A stretch of DNA of 64,000 bases from DAOUEX01 sp034430235 (GCA_964478075.1 CAYZGO010000013.1:1-64000), one strand, 5' to 3'. Counted from the stretch's first letter, positions 33,140 to 42,983 are shown. The notes: generated by a model not told the origin, from the letters alone. Made by a program: numbers and translations.

Positions 33140-35239
33140 TCAGGCAAAGCCCACCAGCCGTCCGCCCTGATAGACCACAAACGTGATGATGCTCGCCATG
33201 GTCAGGGAAATGAGCAGCCCCATCAGCGTCCACTTCAGGCTGCGGGTCTCCTTCCATGCGGCCCACACAGTGACCAGGCAAGGCAGGTAGAGCATGAAGA
33301 ACAGCAGGAATGTGTAGGCGGTCAACGGTGTCCACGCCTGGGGCAAGTAGTTCAGCACCTGCTCCGACTCCGCCAAGCTGGCTTGCAGACCATGAGTCAT
33401 GGCCAGGGCGGGCACAATGATTTCCTTGGCCGGCAGAGCAAAGAGCAGGGCAGCCAACATTCCGCCGCTCAACCCCCAGGGCTGGCCCAGCGGTGCCAGC
33501 GTGCGCACCAGCCAACCAATGGCTGTATCCGCAAAGGGGACGCCGTGAGGCACATTGCCCAGGACCCAGATGAGCAGCGTGGCTGGCGCGGCGAACTCGA
33601 CCGCCCGCCACATAGTATGCCCTACCCGGTCCACCAGCGACCGCCATATCACCTGCCAGAACTGTGGGCGACGATAAGGATGCATCTCCAGCACGAAGCC
33701 GCCCGGCTCTCCCCGAAAGATTGTTTTGTTCAGGATAAAAGTGGCCAGAAAGGCGGCCCCCACGCTAAGAAAAAACAGGGAGAGCATCACCGGGAAGGCC
33801 CTATCGCCAAAAAGGGCGATCGCCAAGGCCACGCCTGCGCCGTAACTGCCGCTGCAGATAATCAGCGGCCCAGTGAGGATGGCCGCCAGTCGGGCCTTCT
33901 TGTTTTCGATGATTCGCGAGGCCAGCACGCCGGTCACGTTGCAGCCCAAACACATGCCCCAGGTGAGCCACTGCTTTCCCTGGGAACCAACTGCTCGCAT
34001 GGGCCGATCCAGATTAAAGGCCACGCGGGGCAAGAGACCCAGGTCTTCCAGCAGGTCAAAGGCAACGAACAGGATGATCATGGGGGGCAGCATGGCCGCG
34101 ATGACCGTCCCCGTGCCCATGAGCAAGCCATCCACCAGAGCCCCGGTCACCCACCATGGGGCCTGAATGCTCGACAGCCAGGCATCGACGATGTGGATCA
34201 GCCAGGAGAAGCCGGTTTCCAGCCATCCGCCCCCGATCTCGCCGCCCTGAATCGTTATCCAGAAGACGAGACTGAGCACCGCCAGCATGATCGGCCAGGA
34301 CCAGAACTTGTGAGTCACAATACGGTCAATGCGCTCGGTCAGGCTTTCTGACACCGGACGCAGGCGATGGGCCACCCGGTGTACCACATCGTGCGCAAAC
34401 TCAAAGCGGCGGCGTATGATCTCCACCTTGGCATCAGGCCTGATCCCCTCGCGCAGGCGCTCTGCCCGGTTCCATACAGCCTGCAGGGCCCTGGGCGAAG
34501 GAGATGGGGTGCCCTCACCTTGCCTCAGGCAACAGGCCACCAGATCTCCCTGCTGGAAGGCCCCGGTTATCTGAGGATCATCCTCCAAGAGCTTGAGTGC
34601 CACCCAGCGGCTCCGGCCATCAATCCCTAGATGAAGCAGGTCAGCCTCCAGAGTCTCGACGTATCCCTCGACTGTCAGCCCGTAGTCCATCGCCACCGGG
34701 TGGGTCTGCCGTCGCCCAGCGGCCACCTCCACTACCGCCGCCACCAGATCCGGAAGACCTTCTCCTTCTGTGGCCACAGTGGGCACCACTGGCACACCCA
34801 GGTCTGCCTCCAGAGCCCCGACGTCAATCTCCCATCCCTGGCGCCTGACCTCGTCCATCAGGTTAAGTGCTATTACTACTCGATCGGTCAGTTCCAGCAT
34901 TTGCAGGGTTAGATTGAGGTTTCGCTCCAGGCTGGTCGCGTCCACGATGTCAATCACCACATCCGCCTCGCTGGAGAGGATATAGTCGCGGGCAATGATC
35001 TCCTCGGGCGATTGGGCGGCCAGGCTGTAGGTACCAGGCAGATCCACCAGGCGTATCTCCCAGCCCTGATGGTGGAAGACGCCTTCGGCCCGCTCAACCG
35101 TCTTGCCCGGCCAGTTGCCCACGTGCTGCCGGCTGCCAGTGAGGGCGTTGAATAGAGCGCTCTTGCCCACGTTAGGATTGCCAGCTACGGCTACCGTGAT
35201 CCTTTTGTTCCCTTCATGGAAGAGCTCTGCGCTATCCAT
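33140..35239 (-). CDS. feoB: Ferrous iron transporter FeoB
   Basis: 699-aa Fe(II) importer. N-terminal GTPase: G1 GNPNVGKS (20-27), G3 DLPG (66-69), G4 NLMD (126-129). Helical regulatory region to about 290, then the membrane domain with two gate units (first gate GCNVTGVLASRIIENKKAR, final helices MLYLPCLVTVWAAWKE). GGCATGCT-type gate Cys is Cys-Asn-Val rather than the usual Cys-Ser-Val. The start ATG lies inside the end of the upstream regulator gene (8-bp overlap), so synthesis is coupled to it. Confidence 0.93.
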   Translation of the reverse strand: MDSAELFHEGNKRITVAVAGNPNVGKSALFNALTGSRQHVGNWPGKTVERAEGVFHHQGWEIRLVDLPGTYSLAAQSPEEIIARDYILSSEADVVIDIVDATSLERNLNLTLQMLELTDRVVIALNLMDEVRRQGWEIDVGALEADLGVPVVPTVATEGEGLPDLVAAVVEVAAGRRQTHPVAMDYGLTVEGYVETLEADLLHLGIDGRSRWVALKLLEDDPQITGAFQQGDLVACCLRQGEGTPSPSPRALQAVWNRAERLREGIRPDAKVEIIRRRFEFAHDVVHRVAHRLRPVSESLTERIDRIVTHKFWSWPIMLAVLSLVFWITIQGGEIGGGWLETGFSWLIHIVDAWLSSIQAPWWVTGALVDGLLMGTGTVIAAMLPPMIILFVAFDLLEDLGLLPRVAFNLDRPMRAVGSQGKQWLTWGMCLGCNVTGVLASRIIENKKARLAAILTGPLIICSGSYGAGVALAIALFGDRAFPVMLSLFFLSVGAAFLATFILNKTIFRGEPGGFVLEMHPYRRPQFWQVIWRSLVDRVGHTMWRAVEFAAPATLLIWVLGNVPHGVPFADTAIGWLVRTLAPLGQPWGLSGGMLAALLFALPAKEIIVPALAMTHGLQASLAESEQVLNYLPQAWTPLTAYTFLLFFMLYLPCLVTVWAAWKETRSLKWTLMGLLISLTMASIITFVVYQGGRLVGFA

Positions 35240-36236
35240 TTCTCACTTCCTCTACCAGGATGCTACTGGCGTCACTGCGGCGCATGGCAATGCTCGTGCC
35301 CTTGACGTAGTACTCGACTGGATCACCCAGGGGTGCCGCTCGAATCACAGTCACCTCAGCGCCAGGTACCAGGCCCATGTCCAGCATGCGCCGCTGCCGT
35401 TTGCCGTCGCCTCTGACTTCGGTCACCACCGCCCGGCTGCCTACCGGAAGCTCGCCCAGAGGGACGGGCAGCACGGGCACCGGCACAGCGTGAACGCGGC
35501 CGGCGGCCGCCGTTGCCAGGGGGAAGATGTCCTCATTAACCTTCACCCTGAGATGCTTCGGTTGGCGTTCAACTATCTCCACCTCAGCGCCAGGCACCAG
35601 GCCCATAGCCACCAGTTGGGCCAGGAGGGCCGGCGGCTCATCTTCCACGTGCAGGATGCGCAGCCGGTCGCCGGGCGTGCAAATGGCCAGAGGACTACCG
35701 GCCGGGGGAGGCACCTGACGGCCGGCATCGGGGATGATGTCGCCGTGGGGGTCCCAGGCGGGGTGGCCGAGTTCCAGGTCCAATTCCGCCGCCTCGTCCG
35801 GGGTCGTCTTGTGCTCCCGCCGGTCGGCCTCGACGTGGACAGCCTCCATGGGCATCCCTTCCCGGTCCACCAGGTAGCGCTCCCACAAGCGGTGGATCCG
35901 GATCAGCTCCTGAGCTCGCTCCAGACCCTGCGTTGTCAGGCGGACGCCCACGCTCACGTCCCCCTCAGCCCAGGCAAAGGCCACCAGTGCTTCCATCAGA
36001 TTCTCGGCCATCTCGACCGAGAGGCCCATCGCCCGGGCCAGGGCCTTGGCCTTCACGGCAGACCCATCCTGTTGGAGCTTATAGATCTCTTTGAGAGCGT
36101 CTTCCATCTCGACAAGACGGGATGGCTTCGGGCGCGCCGCAGCTTGTGGTCGCCGCAGCAGCGCCCACAACAGTAGGATAGCCAACAAGACAGATATAGC
36201 CGGACACAGCCAGTCAGACATATCAAAAACCCCCAA
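35232..36236 (-). CDS. Membrane-anchored DtxR-FeoA-FeoA fusion
   Basis: 334-aa protein. Residues 10-27 are a membrane helix. About 42-105 is a DtxR winged helix (MEDALKEIYKLQQDGSAVKA, RLTTQGLERAQ), 106-170 the DtxR dimerisation and metal region (HRLWERYLVDREG, VHVEADRREH, ending LGHPAWDPHGDIIP). Two SH3-like FeoA domains follow: about 184-252 (LVAMGLVPGAEVEIVE) and 260-331 (MLDMGLVPGAEVTVIRAAPLGDPVEYYVKG). The TTG start at 36236 has AAAGGAG upstream; ATG 36221 is an alternative. Standard DtxR is soluble and has one SH3 domain. The overlap with feoB ties it to iron import. Confidence 0.85.
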   Translation of the reverse strand: MGVFDMSDWLCPAISVLLAILLLWALLRRPQAAARPKPSRLVEMEDALKEIYKLQQDGSAVKAKALARAMGLSVEMAENLMEALVAFAWAEGDVSVGVRLTTQGLERAQELIRIHRLWERYLVDREGMPMEAVHVEADRREHKTTPDEAAELDLELGHPAWDPHGDIIPDAGRQVPPPAGSPLAICTPGDRLRILHVEDEPPALLAQLVAMGLVPGAEVEIVERQPKHLRVKVNEDIFPLATAAAGRVHAVPVPVLPVPLGELPVGSRAVVTEVRGDGKRQRRMLDMGLVPGAEVTVIRAAPLGDPVEYYVKGTSIAMRRSDASSILVEEVRNG

Positions 36237-36335
36237 TCTTGGTCTCCTTTGTCAGCACCAAGTCAAGCATGAAACGTAATGCACTATCCACGCATCATGC
36301 ATCATGTTCTACACAGCATCCGGGATTTGGAGGTT

Positions 36336-37547
36336 TTACTCCCCTCCGTGCCCGGCAAGCTCGGCAATCTCCGCGATCCTGGCATCGAGTTCCGGCCCGA
36401 GGCCGACGATGTCGGCGCCCAGGAAGCCGCGAATGATCAAAGAGATCGCTTCACGCTCCTCCATACCTCGTGACTGCAGGTACTCGACCTGTTCGGGAAC
36501 GATCTTCCCGATACTGGCCTCGTGGCTCATCCTGGCCTCGGGATGCAGAGCCATCAGGCCGGGAATGGACTGGATGAAACCATCCTTTCCAGCGTCAAGC
36601 ACCATCCCCGCACAGTCAACGTGCGCCTGGCACGGGGCATTCCCGACGAGCAGTCCCCGCTGGTAGATGTGGCCGCCAGTGCACACGGCCCGATGTGCAA
36701 GCTCGGCGCTGGTGTCCTCACCGTTCAGGTACACCTGGCCACCAATGTCAATAGTCGAGCCTTGGGAGCCCAGGATGATGGTGAAGTACTTCGCCGAGGC
36801 GTGCTTCCCGTTGAGCCAGGTACGGGGATCGGTCTGAATGCTCCTGGCCGGGCGCAGGGAGCAGTAATTACTCACGAATGCCCCACCTTCCTCGACGATT
36901 GTCCCCGAGCGAGGGCGCACCTCCACGTTGGGGCCCCAACTGTGGACCATCGTGCTGGTCAACCTGGCGTCCCTGCCCACGTAGCATTCAGTGACGCCAA
37001 GGTGGGCCGCGCTGCTCACCCCGTATCTCGTGGCGCAGCCCGTGATGAGGCAAAGTTCGGCACCCTCTTCAAGGATGACGATGTTGTGGACCGCCTGGGC
37101 GATGTTGCCCTGCGCGATGTATAGGCAGGCCTGGACAGGGAAGGTCACCTTCGCTCCCTTCTGCACACGAACAAAGTACCCCTGAGGCTCCGGCAGCGAT
37201 GCACATTGGGCCGTGTACTTGTCCAGGTCAGCCGGCACTGCCTTCCAGTAATACTTCTGTCGCAGCCAATCGTATTGCTGCAGGGCACCAGCAATGGGCA
37301 AAAGTTCGACGTCGTCGGACTGAGCTGCCAGGCAGAGGGTGTGAAAGTCGCGGAGAATGTAGGTGCCTGCGCGGCCCTTCCCTTCGACGTACACGCCCAC
37401 ACTGGCCATCACCTTCGCGTCGGCTGGTTCCACCTGATCGGGGGAGATCACCGCCGGCGTTGGAGTCTCGGGTGTGGTGAGGTATCTGTCCGGGCCAAGG
37501 TCCGGGCCGCTCGGAGACTTTGCGGAGTCAGCGTTCAACACTTTCAT
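36336..37547 (-). CDS. SufB/SufD-like Fe-S scaffold protein
   Basis: 403-aa SufB/SufD family protein. The beta-helix core is visible in VRVQKGAKVTFPVQACLYIAQG, VILEEGAELCLITGCATRYG, VSSAAHLGVTECYVG, and the C-terminal part MALHPEARMSHEASIGKI, with VEYLQSRGMEEREAISLIIRGFLG typical of the family's end. Start at 37547 (MKVLNADS) after GGAGG; it overlaps the sufC stop by 4 bp. It is the only SufB/D protein seen here, so the pair may be a minimal two-subunit set. Confidence 0.85.
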   Translation of the reverse strand: MKVLNADSAKSPSGPDLGPDRYLTTPETPTPAVISPDQVEPADAKVMASVGVYVEGKGRAGTYILRDFHTLCLAAQSDDVELLPIAGALQQYDWLRQKYYWKAVPADLDKYTAQCASLPEPQGYFVRVQKGAKVTFPVQACLYIAQGNIAQAVHNIVILEEGAELCLITGCATRYGVSSAAHLGVTECYVGRDARLTSTMVHSWGPNVEVRPRSGTIVEEGGAFVSNYCSLRPARSIQTDPRTWLNGKHASAKYFTIILGSQGSTIDIGGQVYLNGEDTSAELAHRAVCTGGHIYQRGLLVGNAPCQAHVDCAGMVLDAGKDGFIQSIPGLMALHPEARMSHEASIGKIVPEQVEYLQSRGMEEREAISLIIRGFLGADIVGLGPELDARIAEIAELAGHGGE

Positions 37548-38305
37548 CCTTTCTGCCTCCTGAGTATACACCGGATGCACTCCTCATAACCGTGTTTGCG
37601 TATGGTATCGAGGAGGATATGGGGGTTCCCGGAGCAGCCTATTCGTCCGTCGAGCATAATGTGCGCTTTGTCGGCGTGCACGTAATCCAGGATCTGGCCG
37701 GTGTGAGTGATAATCAAGCCTGCCCTCCTCTGCACTGGCCGGCCCGCTTCTCTGGAGAGCAGCGCGTTCACCATGTCCCCCACCAGGGCCAGAGCCTCCA
37801 AATCAATGCCGGAGTCGGGCTCGTCCATCATGGCGAATCTCGGACGGGTGGCCAGGAGCTGAAAAAGCTCGGAGCGTTTGATCTCGCCCCCGGACAGGGC
37901 GGCGTTGATGTCGCGGTCCAGAAAACGCTCAATTTGAAAGGCCTTCGCCAAATCGTTAACCTTCTGGGCGCGTTGTGGAGCATTTGCGATGACATAGTCG
38001 AGAACCTGCTGCAGCTTGACTCCAGCGATGGTAGGGGGGCGCTGCTGCGAGAGCCCGATGCCCAGCCTGGCCCTCTCGGTGATGTGCAGTTCGGTGATGT
38101 CATCCCCGTCGAACAGGATCTGCCCTGCAGTGACCCTGTACTCTGGATAGCCTGCGATAGCCATCACCAGCGTGGTCTTGCCACTTCCATTAGGCCCCAA
38201 CAGGGCATGGACCTCCCCCTCAGGAATGGTCAGGTCAAGGTCGTGAAGTAGCTCCTCTCCGTCAACCGCGACGCAGAGACGCTTGATTCCCAGTATGTTG
38301 GTCAT
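37544..38305 (-). CDS. sufC: SufC-like Fe-S assembly ATPase
   Basis: 253-aa ABC-type ATPase: Walker A GPNGSGKTT, SufC-type switch GIGLSQQRPPTIAGVKL, signature LSGGEIKRSELFQLL, Walker B FAMMDEPDSGIDLEAL, H-loop ITHTGQILDYV. It drives the SufB/D scaffold encoded by the next gene (4-bp overlap). GGAGGGTAAAG upstream of the start. Confidence 0.9.
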   Translation of the reverse strand: MTNILGIKRLCVAVDGEELLHDLDLTIPEGEVHALLGPNGSGKTTLVMAIAGYPEYRVTAGQILFDGDDITELHITERARLGIGLSQQRPPTIAGVKLQQVLDYVIANAPQRAQKVNDLAKAFQIERFLDRDINAALSGGEIKRSELFQLLATRPRFAMMDEPDSGIDLEALALVGDMVNALLSREAGRPVQRRAGLIITHTGQILDYVHADKAHIMLDGRIGCSGNPHILLDTIRKHGYEECIRCILRRQKG

Positions 38306-38346
38306 TCTTTACCCTCCAATGGAACCGGTCCACTTCGCACTCGCCA

Positions 38347-38658
38347 CTAGAGCCAGAAGAGAAAGACCAGCGTCGCCAGCCCCATCAGCGCCATCCCGGT
38401 GGTGTCATCGGGCCGGTTGGAATTGTCGAGTTCCTGCAGCACCGCCGTCAAGGCGATGGGTGCCAACGACTCGCTCCCTGCAATGCACTGTGACCACTCT
38501 CGACGCTCGAAGGGAATGCCATGCAGTTCCAGTTCATAGGCCAATGTTTCCTCATCAACGCTCTCAACGAACCCCGGCCCGAATGTGTTGTGCACTTCAA
38601 ATACTGCCTGCATCACCTTGCAAGATAATTCCCTGTGGATCACTTTATCATTCTTCAT
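38347..38658 (-). pseudogene. Broken GxxExxY family gene, copy 2
   Basis: The reading frame starts well (VIHRELSCKVMQAVFEVHNT, GFVESVDEETLAYELELHGIPF) and is about 75% identical to the copy at 32536-32870. After about residue 55 the family's second half is lost and replaced by a short unrelated hydrophobic tail (MALMGLATLVFLFWL). A deletion or rearrangement is likely. The gap from 38659 to 38854 shows nothing else. Confidence 0.6.
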
Positions 38659-38854
38659 ACATTCATTCCCCTCATTCGATATTCGTGCGATTCGTTCATT
38701 CGTGCCATTCGTGATTTCAGAAAGAGGCTAGTCGCCGTCTCTGGTCAGTGTGGTTGATTAACCCTGTGCGCGGCATACGACGCGGATTGTAGTCCGCTCA
38801 GAGCCTAACCACAAATCCGCACCGACCCTTATGTTCTTGCCCCTGATAAGCATT

Positions 38855-39490
38855 TCACGGCTTGAGCTTCTTCAACCCCTCTACGAAATTGATTGCTGGC
38901 ACCTCTTCCATGTATTGTCGGTATTCCTCCCCCCATTTCCCCAGGTTGAACTCATCCTCTGCCCTGACCAGGTATACAATCGCGCCAATCCATGTGGCAG
39001 TGTAGACTACTGCCAGGATTGTGAAGGGAACCCATTCGCTGAGCACTATGGGAAGCAGGGAGAAGTAGACCATCTCAGCAAGATAGCCCGGGTGCCTGAT
39101 AACTCTGTAGGGACCTTCTCTGACGATGACTACCGTTTCATGCACATCGTGGCACCCTCCCTGCCTTTGCCTTCCATAAGCAACTTTCACCTCCAGGGAT
39201 ATCGCGGCGACGAAGAAAACCGCCCCTATGACTATCACGACTGTTGGGAAGTCCACCCTCGGCAAGCGAGCGAAGAAACTCAGCAATCCCCAGCCGGACC
39301 ACTTGGCAATGGCGGGAAGAAGCCATAAAACGACAAGCGGACCAAACAACCAGCTACAGGCTCTATCATACGACCTTACGAAGCTAACATTCTTCTTCCA
39401 AAGCTCCTCCTTGACCTCTTTGGCAGTGAGGTCGCCTTTGCTCAGTATCTCCTTCACCAGTCCTTCTTCTCTTTGTCCTTCTTCACACAT
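38855..39490 (-). CDS. Isoprenylcysteine/phospholipid methyltransferase-like membrane protein
   Basis: 211-aa membrane protein of the ICMT/PEMT-like methyltransferase family. The end has the hallmark REGPYRVIRHPGYLAEMVYF, then helices and RAEDEFNLGKWGEEYRQYMEEVP (the E-E-x-x-L-x(6)-Y motif). Four to five helices. Start 39490 chosen because GGAGGTCGAAGGAGA lies just before it; the longer frame overlaps the feoB remnant. Substrate unknown. Confidence 0.7.
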   Translation of the reverse strand: MCEEGQREEGLVKEILSKGDLTAKEVKEELWKKNVSFVRSYDRACSWLFGPLVVLWLLPAIAKWSGWGLLSFFARLPRVDFPTVVIVIGAVFFVAAISLEVKVAYGRQRQGGCHDVHETVVIVREGPYRVIRHPGYLAEMVYFSLLPIVLSEWVPFTILAVVYTATWIGAIVYLVRAEDEFNLGKWGEEYRQYMEEVPAINFVEGLKKLKP

Positions 39491-39527
39491 TCTCCTTCGA
39501 CCTCCTCGCAATAACAGTTGGTAGAGC

Positions 39528-41731
39528 TCACTTGCGGAAATCGGGTGCCCCGACGGCAATAGGGCACAGTTCAGCACGGGCCGGCCTGCGGACCAAGCGG
39601 GCAGGTCTGCACTCATTGTAGGGATTGTAGGTTGTGCCCTCAAGTCTCACCATCTTTGAGGGACTCTGCAGAGCTCTAATGAGCCCTGTGTCCTCCTCCT
39701 CTTCCTCCTCTTCACCCATGAGATCCACGCCAGGTATGAGGCTGATTGTCGCCTTGACCGTGTCCACAGTAGCACCGATGAAACTGGTGACTATCTCCTT
39801 GACGTCCTCTACAAAGCTCGGCGCTGCCCCCGGTTCCTCCTCCACCTCAGCCCCAGCGGCATAGATTTCACTCATCGTGCTAACCACGACTTCCTTGGCG
39901 ATAAAGCCCGTGACCAGAGATCCAGCAGCCTCCCAGTCGCCAAAGCCTGCCGGAGCCAGTATCGGCGCTATTGCAGCGCTCACGTTGCCGAAGAGGCTAT
40001 CGCGAGGGTTCTCTACTCCTCAGGGGATGCTCATCAGGAACCAGATCACGATAGACACCACCATGATGATGCGCCCTGCCTTGAGCACAAACGCCTGGCT
40101 CCGCTCCCACATGTGAATCAGGATGCCCTTGAGCGTGGGGAGGCGATAGGGCGGCAGATCCAGCACAAAGGGGGACCTGGGCCTGCCTTTGAAGATGGTG
40201 CGGTCAAAGATCACGCCGCTGACCATAGCCACGACGATGCCCAACGCGTACATGGCAAAGATGACGTGCCCCTGGTTTTCAGGGAAGAAAGCGCTGGCGA
40301 ACAGGGCGTACACCGGCAATCGTGCCCCGCAACTCATAAAGGGCACCAGCAATCCGGTCAACACGCGGTCCTTCTCACTCACCAGCGTGCGCGTGGCATA
40401 GGTGGCGGGCACACTACATCCAAAGCCAATCAACATAGGCAAAAAGCTCTTGCCATGCAGGCCCAAGGCATGCATGAGGCGGTCCATGACAAAGGCCGCA
40501 CGAGCCATGTACCCCGAGTCCTCCAAAAGAGCGATGAAGAAGTATATGAAGAACATCACGGGGACGAAGACCAGCACGCCGCCGACGCCGCCAATAATGC
40601 CGTCCACAACGAGCGATTCAAGCCAACTGCCAGTCAGACCGATTGCTGCCAGGATGGCAACAGTCCAGTTGGTGATAGGCCCACCGATCACACCATCCAC
40701 CCAATCCAGGTAGTAGCCTGAAACATTGGCCGTCATCTGGAACACGATCCACATGGCGAGCAAGAATATGGGGATCCCTAGAACGCGGTTGGTGACGATC
40801 TTGTCAATCTTGTCAGAGAGAGTTAGGCGCGCCTCCATCGGAACGGAAACTGCTTCTTTGATGAGGCCGCTGATAAAGCCGTAGCGCCGGTCGGCGATGA
40901 TGGTGTCCATGTCATCGCCATAGACGTTGCGCAAGTGAGCAATGCTCTTGCGCGCCTGGCCCAGGATTACGGCCCATCCAGACACTGCTTCCACCTTCGA
41001 AATAATGTCAGCGTCTTCTTCTAGCAGTTTGACTGCCAGCCAACGTGAGTTGTATTTGCTCAACGGGTTTTTTGCCCTCGATGAGTTGCTGCAAGCGGAC
41101 AATCTCCTCTTCGACCTCACGTCCATAGTCAACGAGGAAAGCGCCCCTGGTATAGGCTAGTTCATGTGTCATGAGTAGTCATCATTTCTCCTTGATTTTC
41201 TCATCCTCAGGCTGCTTTCTCGAATCCGGCTACAGGTGCAGCCACCTCCACAGCCTTGGCCAGCAATTCCTTGATGCCTTCACCTCGACTCGCAACCGTA
41301 CGCATTACGGGAGTGCCACCGAGGCCCTCGGAGAGCTTGTTAATATCAATCTTCAACCCGCGTGAATCCGCGATGTCGCTCATATTGAGAGCAATGACGA
41401 GCCTGGCACCGAGTTCCAGGATCTGAATGGCCAGGTACAGATTGCGCTCCAGGTTGCCGGCATCCACGATGTCAATGACCACATCTGGCTTGTCCTCAAC
41501 GATGTAGTCACGGGCAACGACCTCTTCCAGCGAGTAGGCCGTAAGGCTGTACGTACCGGGAAGGTCTACGACTTTAATCTCGTAGCCATCGTAGCGGCAA
41601 GTGCCCTCTTTCTTCTCCACAGTCTTGCCAGGCCAATTGCCTACGTGCTGGCGCACGCCCCTAAGGGCGTTGAACACAGTGCTCTTTCCTGCATTCGGAT
41701 TGCCAGCCAAAGCGATAGTTAAGTCTGCCAT
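39528..41731 (-). pseudogene. feoB: Second FeoB, interrupted at three or more points
   Basis: Three pieces of one FeoB. The GTPase (41731-41207; G1 GNPNAGKS, DLPGT, NMSD) ends in a TGA after EKAA. A short frame then gives MTHELAYTRGAFLVDYGREVEEE and KKP; a run of six A (41068-41073 on plus as T) shifts it into the long membrane piece (KYNSRWLAVKLLEEDADI, gate GCSVPATYATRTL) ending SIP, TGA (40020-40022). The same frame resumes as GVENPRDSLFGNVSAAIAPIL, and runs to 39528. TGA stands where Trp is usual (PWGVE). Pseudogene, or a split system plus errors. Confidence 0.8.
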
Positions 41732-41816
41732 AGTTTTTCCTCCAGTCTAGAATTTCAAATAGATACGTTGATTGTGCTCACCAGCGGGTGCTAGGCGGGC
41801 GAGCCAAGTGCTTTCC

Positions 41817-42689
41817 TCATCTCTTCCCAAGAAAACCCTTGACTGCCGCCGCATACTTCACCGGTTCTGACATGGCCACAGTGTGTCCCCCTCCTGCGAT
41901 AACGTGGATCTGAGCCTGGGGATAGATCTCCAACATTCCCCTTCGACATCTCTCGGTTCTGAGGTGATCGTTCTCTCCCCAGATGACTAGTACGTCTCCA
42001 CTCCAACTGCTCTTCTCGCCCCTTGTGTACACATATTTCGTCTGTGCATCTCGACTAGTTTGAAAGTGGCTCAATATATCTGCCTTGGTCAGACGTCGCC
42101 TAAACAGCTCCTTAAGGTACGCTTCCCAGAATGCGCGCTCTGACTCCTGAACGGTTACCACCGGAGATACTATTCTCCTGAAGATGCTCATCACCACCCG
42201 TTCAGGAAGCAGTGCTGCTATTGCCAAGAGTAGACTGTTTAGAACCTTTTTCCACCTCACCACTATCAATGGTGCTGTACCGCTCAAAACGACCTTCTTC
42301 ACTCGCGACGGATAGCGTTGTACCAACACTTGGGCCACTGCCCCACCATATGACTGGCCCAGGACAAAAGCCTCTGACACCTGTTCCGCATCTAAAACAG
42401 CCGCGATTCCATCAACTAATTCGCCCATTGTGCCCAGCGGTGGATAGGTTGGCGCAATCACACGATAAGTACCCTCAAACATCTGGATGAAGCCAAAGGC
42501 TGCCTCGGCAACCCGCAGCCCGCCAGTCAGCAACAGTAACACCTCCGTGCCATTGCCGCACGAAATGTATTCCCACTCTACACCAGCGACGTTGATGCGC
42601 TTACAGGGATGATCAGACCGCACCTTGAGTAAGCGTTCCATCTGTTCTTGCGGAACACCCTCGTAGCCTCTGTTGACACTAGTAGTCAT
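41817..42689 (-). CDS. Alpha/beta hydrolase
   Basis: 290-aa alpha/beta hydrolase fold protein. Nucleophile elbow VLGQSYGGAVAQVLV (Ser), acid in VIWGENDHLR, His in VIAGGGHTVAMSEP. The oxyanion region LLLLTGGLRVAEAAFG is near residue 55. No signal peptide; the substrate is not evident. It stands among iron genes on the same strand, about 50 bp from feoA and 86 bp from feoB, and could be part of the transcript. Confidence 0.8.
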   Translation of the reverse strand: MTTSVNRGYEGVPQEQMERLLKVRSDHPCKRINVAGVEWEYISCGNGTEVLLLLTGGLRVAEAAFGFIQMFEGTYRVIAPTYPPLGTMGELVDGIAAVLDAEQVSEAFVLGQSYGGAVAQVLVQRYPSRVKKVVLSGTAPLIVVRWKKVLNSLLLAIAALLPERVVMSIFRRIVSPVVTVQESERAFWEAYLKELFRRRLTKADILSHFQTSRDAQTKYVYTRGEKSSWSGDVLVIWGENDHLRTERCRRGMLEIYPQAQIHVIAGGGHTVAMSEPVKYAAAVKGFLGKR

Positions 42690-42737
42690 ACCTTTTCTCC
42701 TTGACAGGACCTCCTTACCACAGACAGCCCGCCTAGC

Positions 42738-42983
42738 TCACTGATGATCATCCGGGGATGGCTTCACCATGATCTTGTGCGCCATCCCACGTCCAATGGC
42801 CATGCGGGAATCCTTCACCGCCACGATCAGTGGACCAGTCTCGTCTCTGCAAATGACCTCTAGATCCATGCCGATGTTGAAACCCATCTCCGCAAGCCGT
42901 TTGCGAATGCGTTGACCGCCCCTGATGTTGACCAATTGCACTCGCTCTCCCCCAATAACCATGCTCAGAGGCATTACCATCAT
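42738..42983 (-). CDS. feoA: FeoA family protein 2
   Basis: 81-aa FeoA SH3-like protein: NIRGGQRIRKRLAEMGFNIG, then MDLEVICRDETGPLIVAVKDSRMAIGRGMAHKIMV, the family core. I start at ATG 42983 (MMVMPLSM) after AAAGGG. FeoA binds FeoB and tunes import. 19 bp separate it from the first FeoA. Confidence 0.85.
   Translation of the reverse strand: MMVMPLSMVIGGERVQLVNIRGGQRIRKRLAEMGFNIGMDLEVICRDETGPLIVAVKDSRMAIGRGMAHKIMVKPSPDDHQ

Noticed and set aside
33038..34351. 437-aa plus-strand open frame opposite feoB
   Set aside because: His/Gln-rich low-information sequence; feoB on the other strand has full motifs.
40020..40022. In-frame TGA in feoB as selenocysteine or a recoded Trp
   Set aside because: No SECIS-like hairpin was recognised, FeoB has Trp not Sec here, TGA ends many other genes in the window, and two other breaks are present in the same gene.
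41068..41073. Programmed frameshift at the six-A run (A AAA AAC heptamer)
   Set aside because: The fragments need a +1 (or -2) shift, while that heptamer supports -1; an extra A is simpler.
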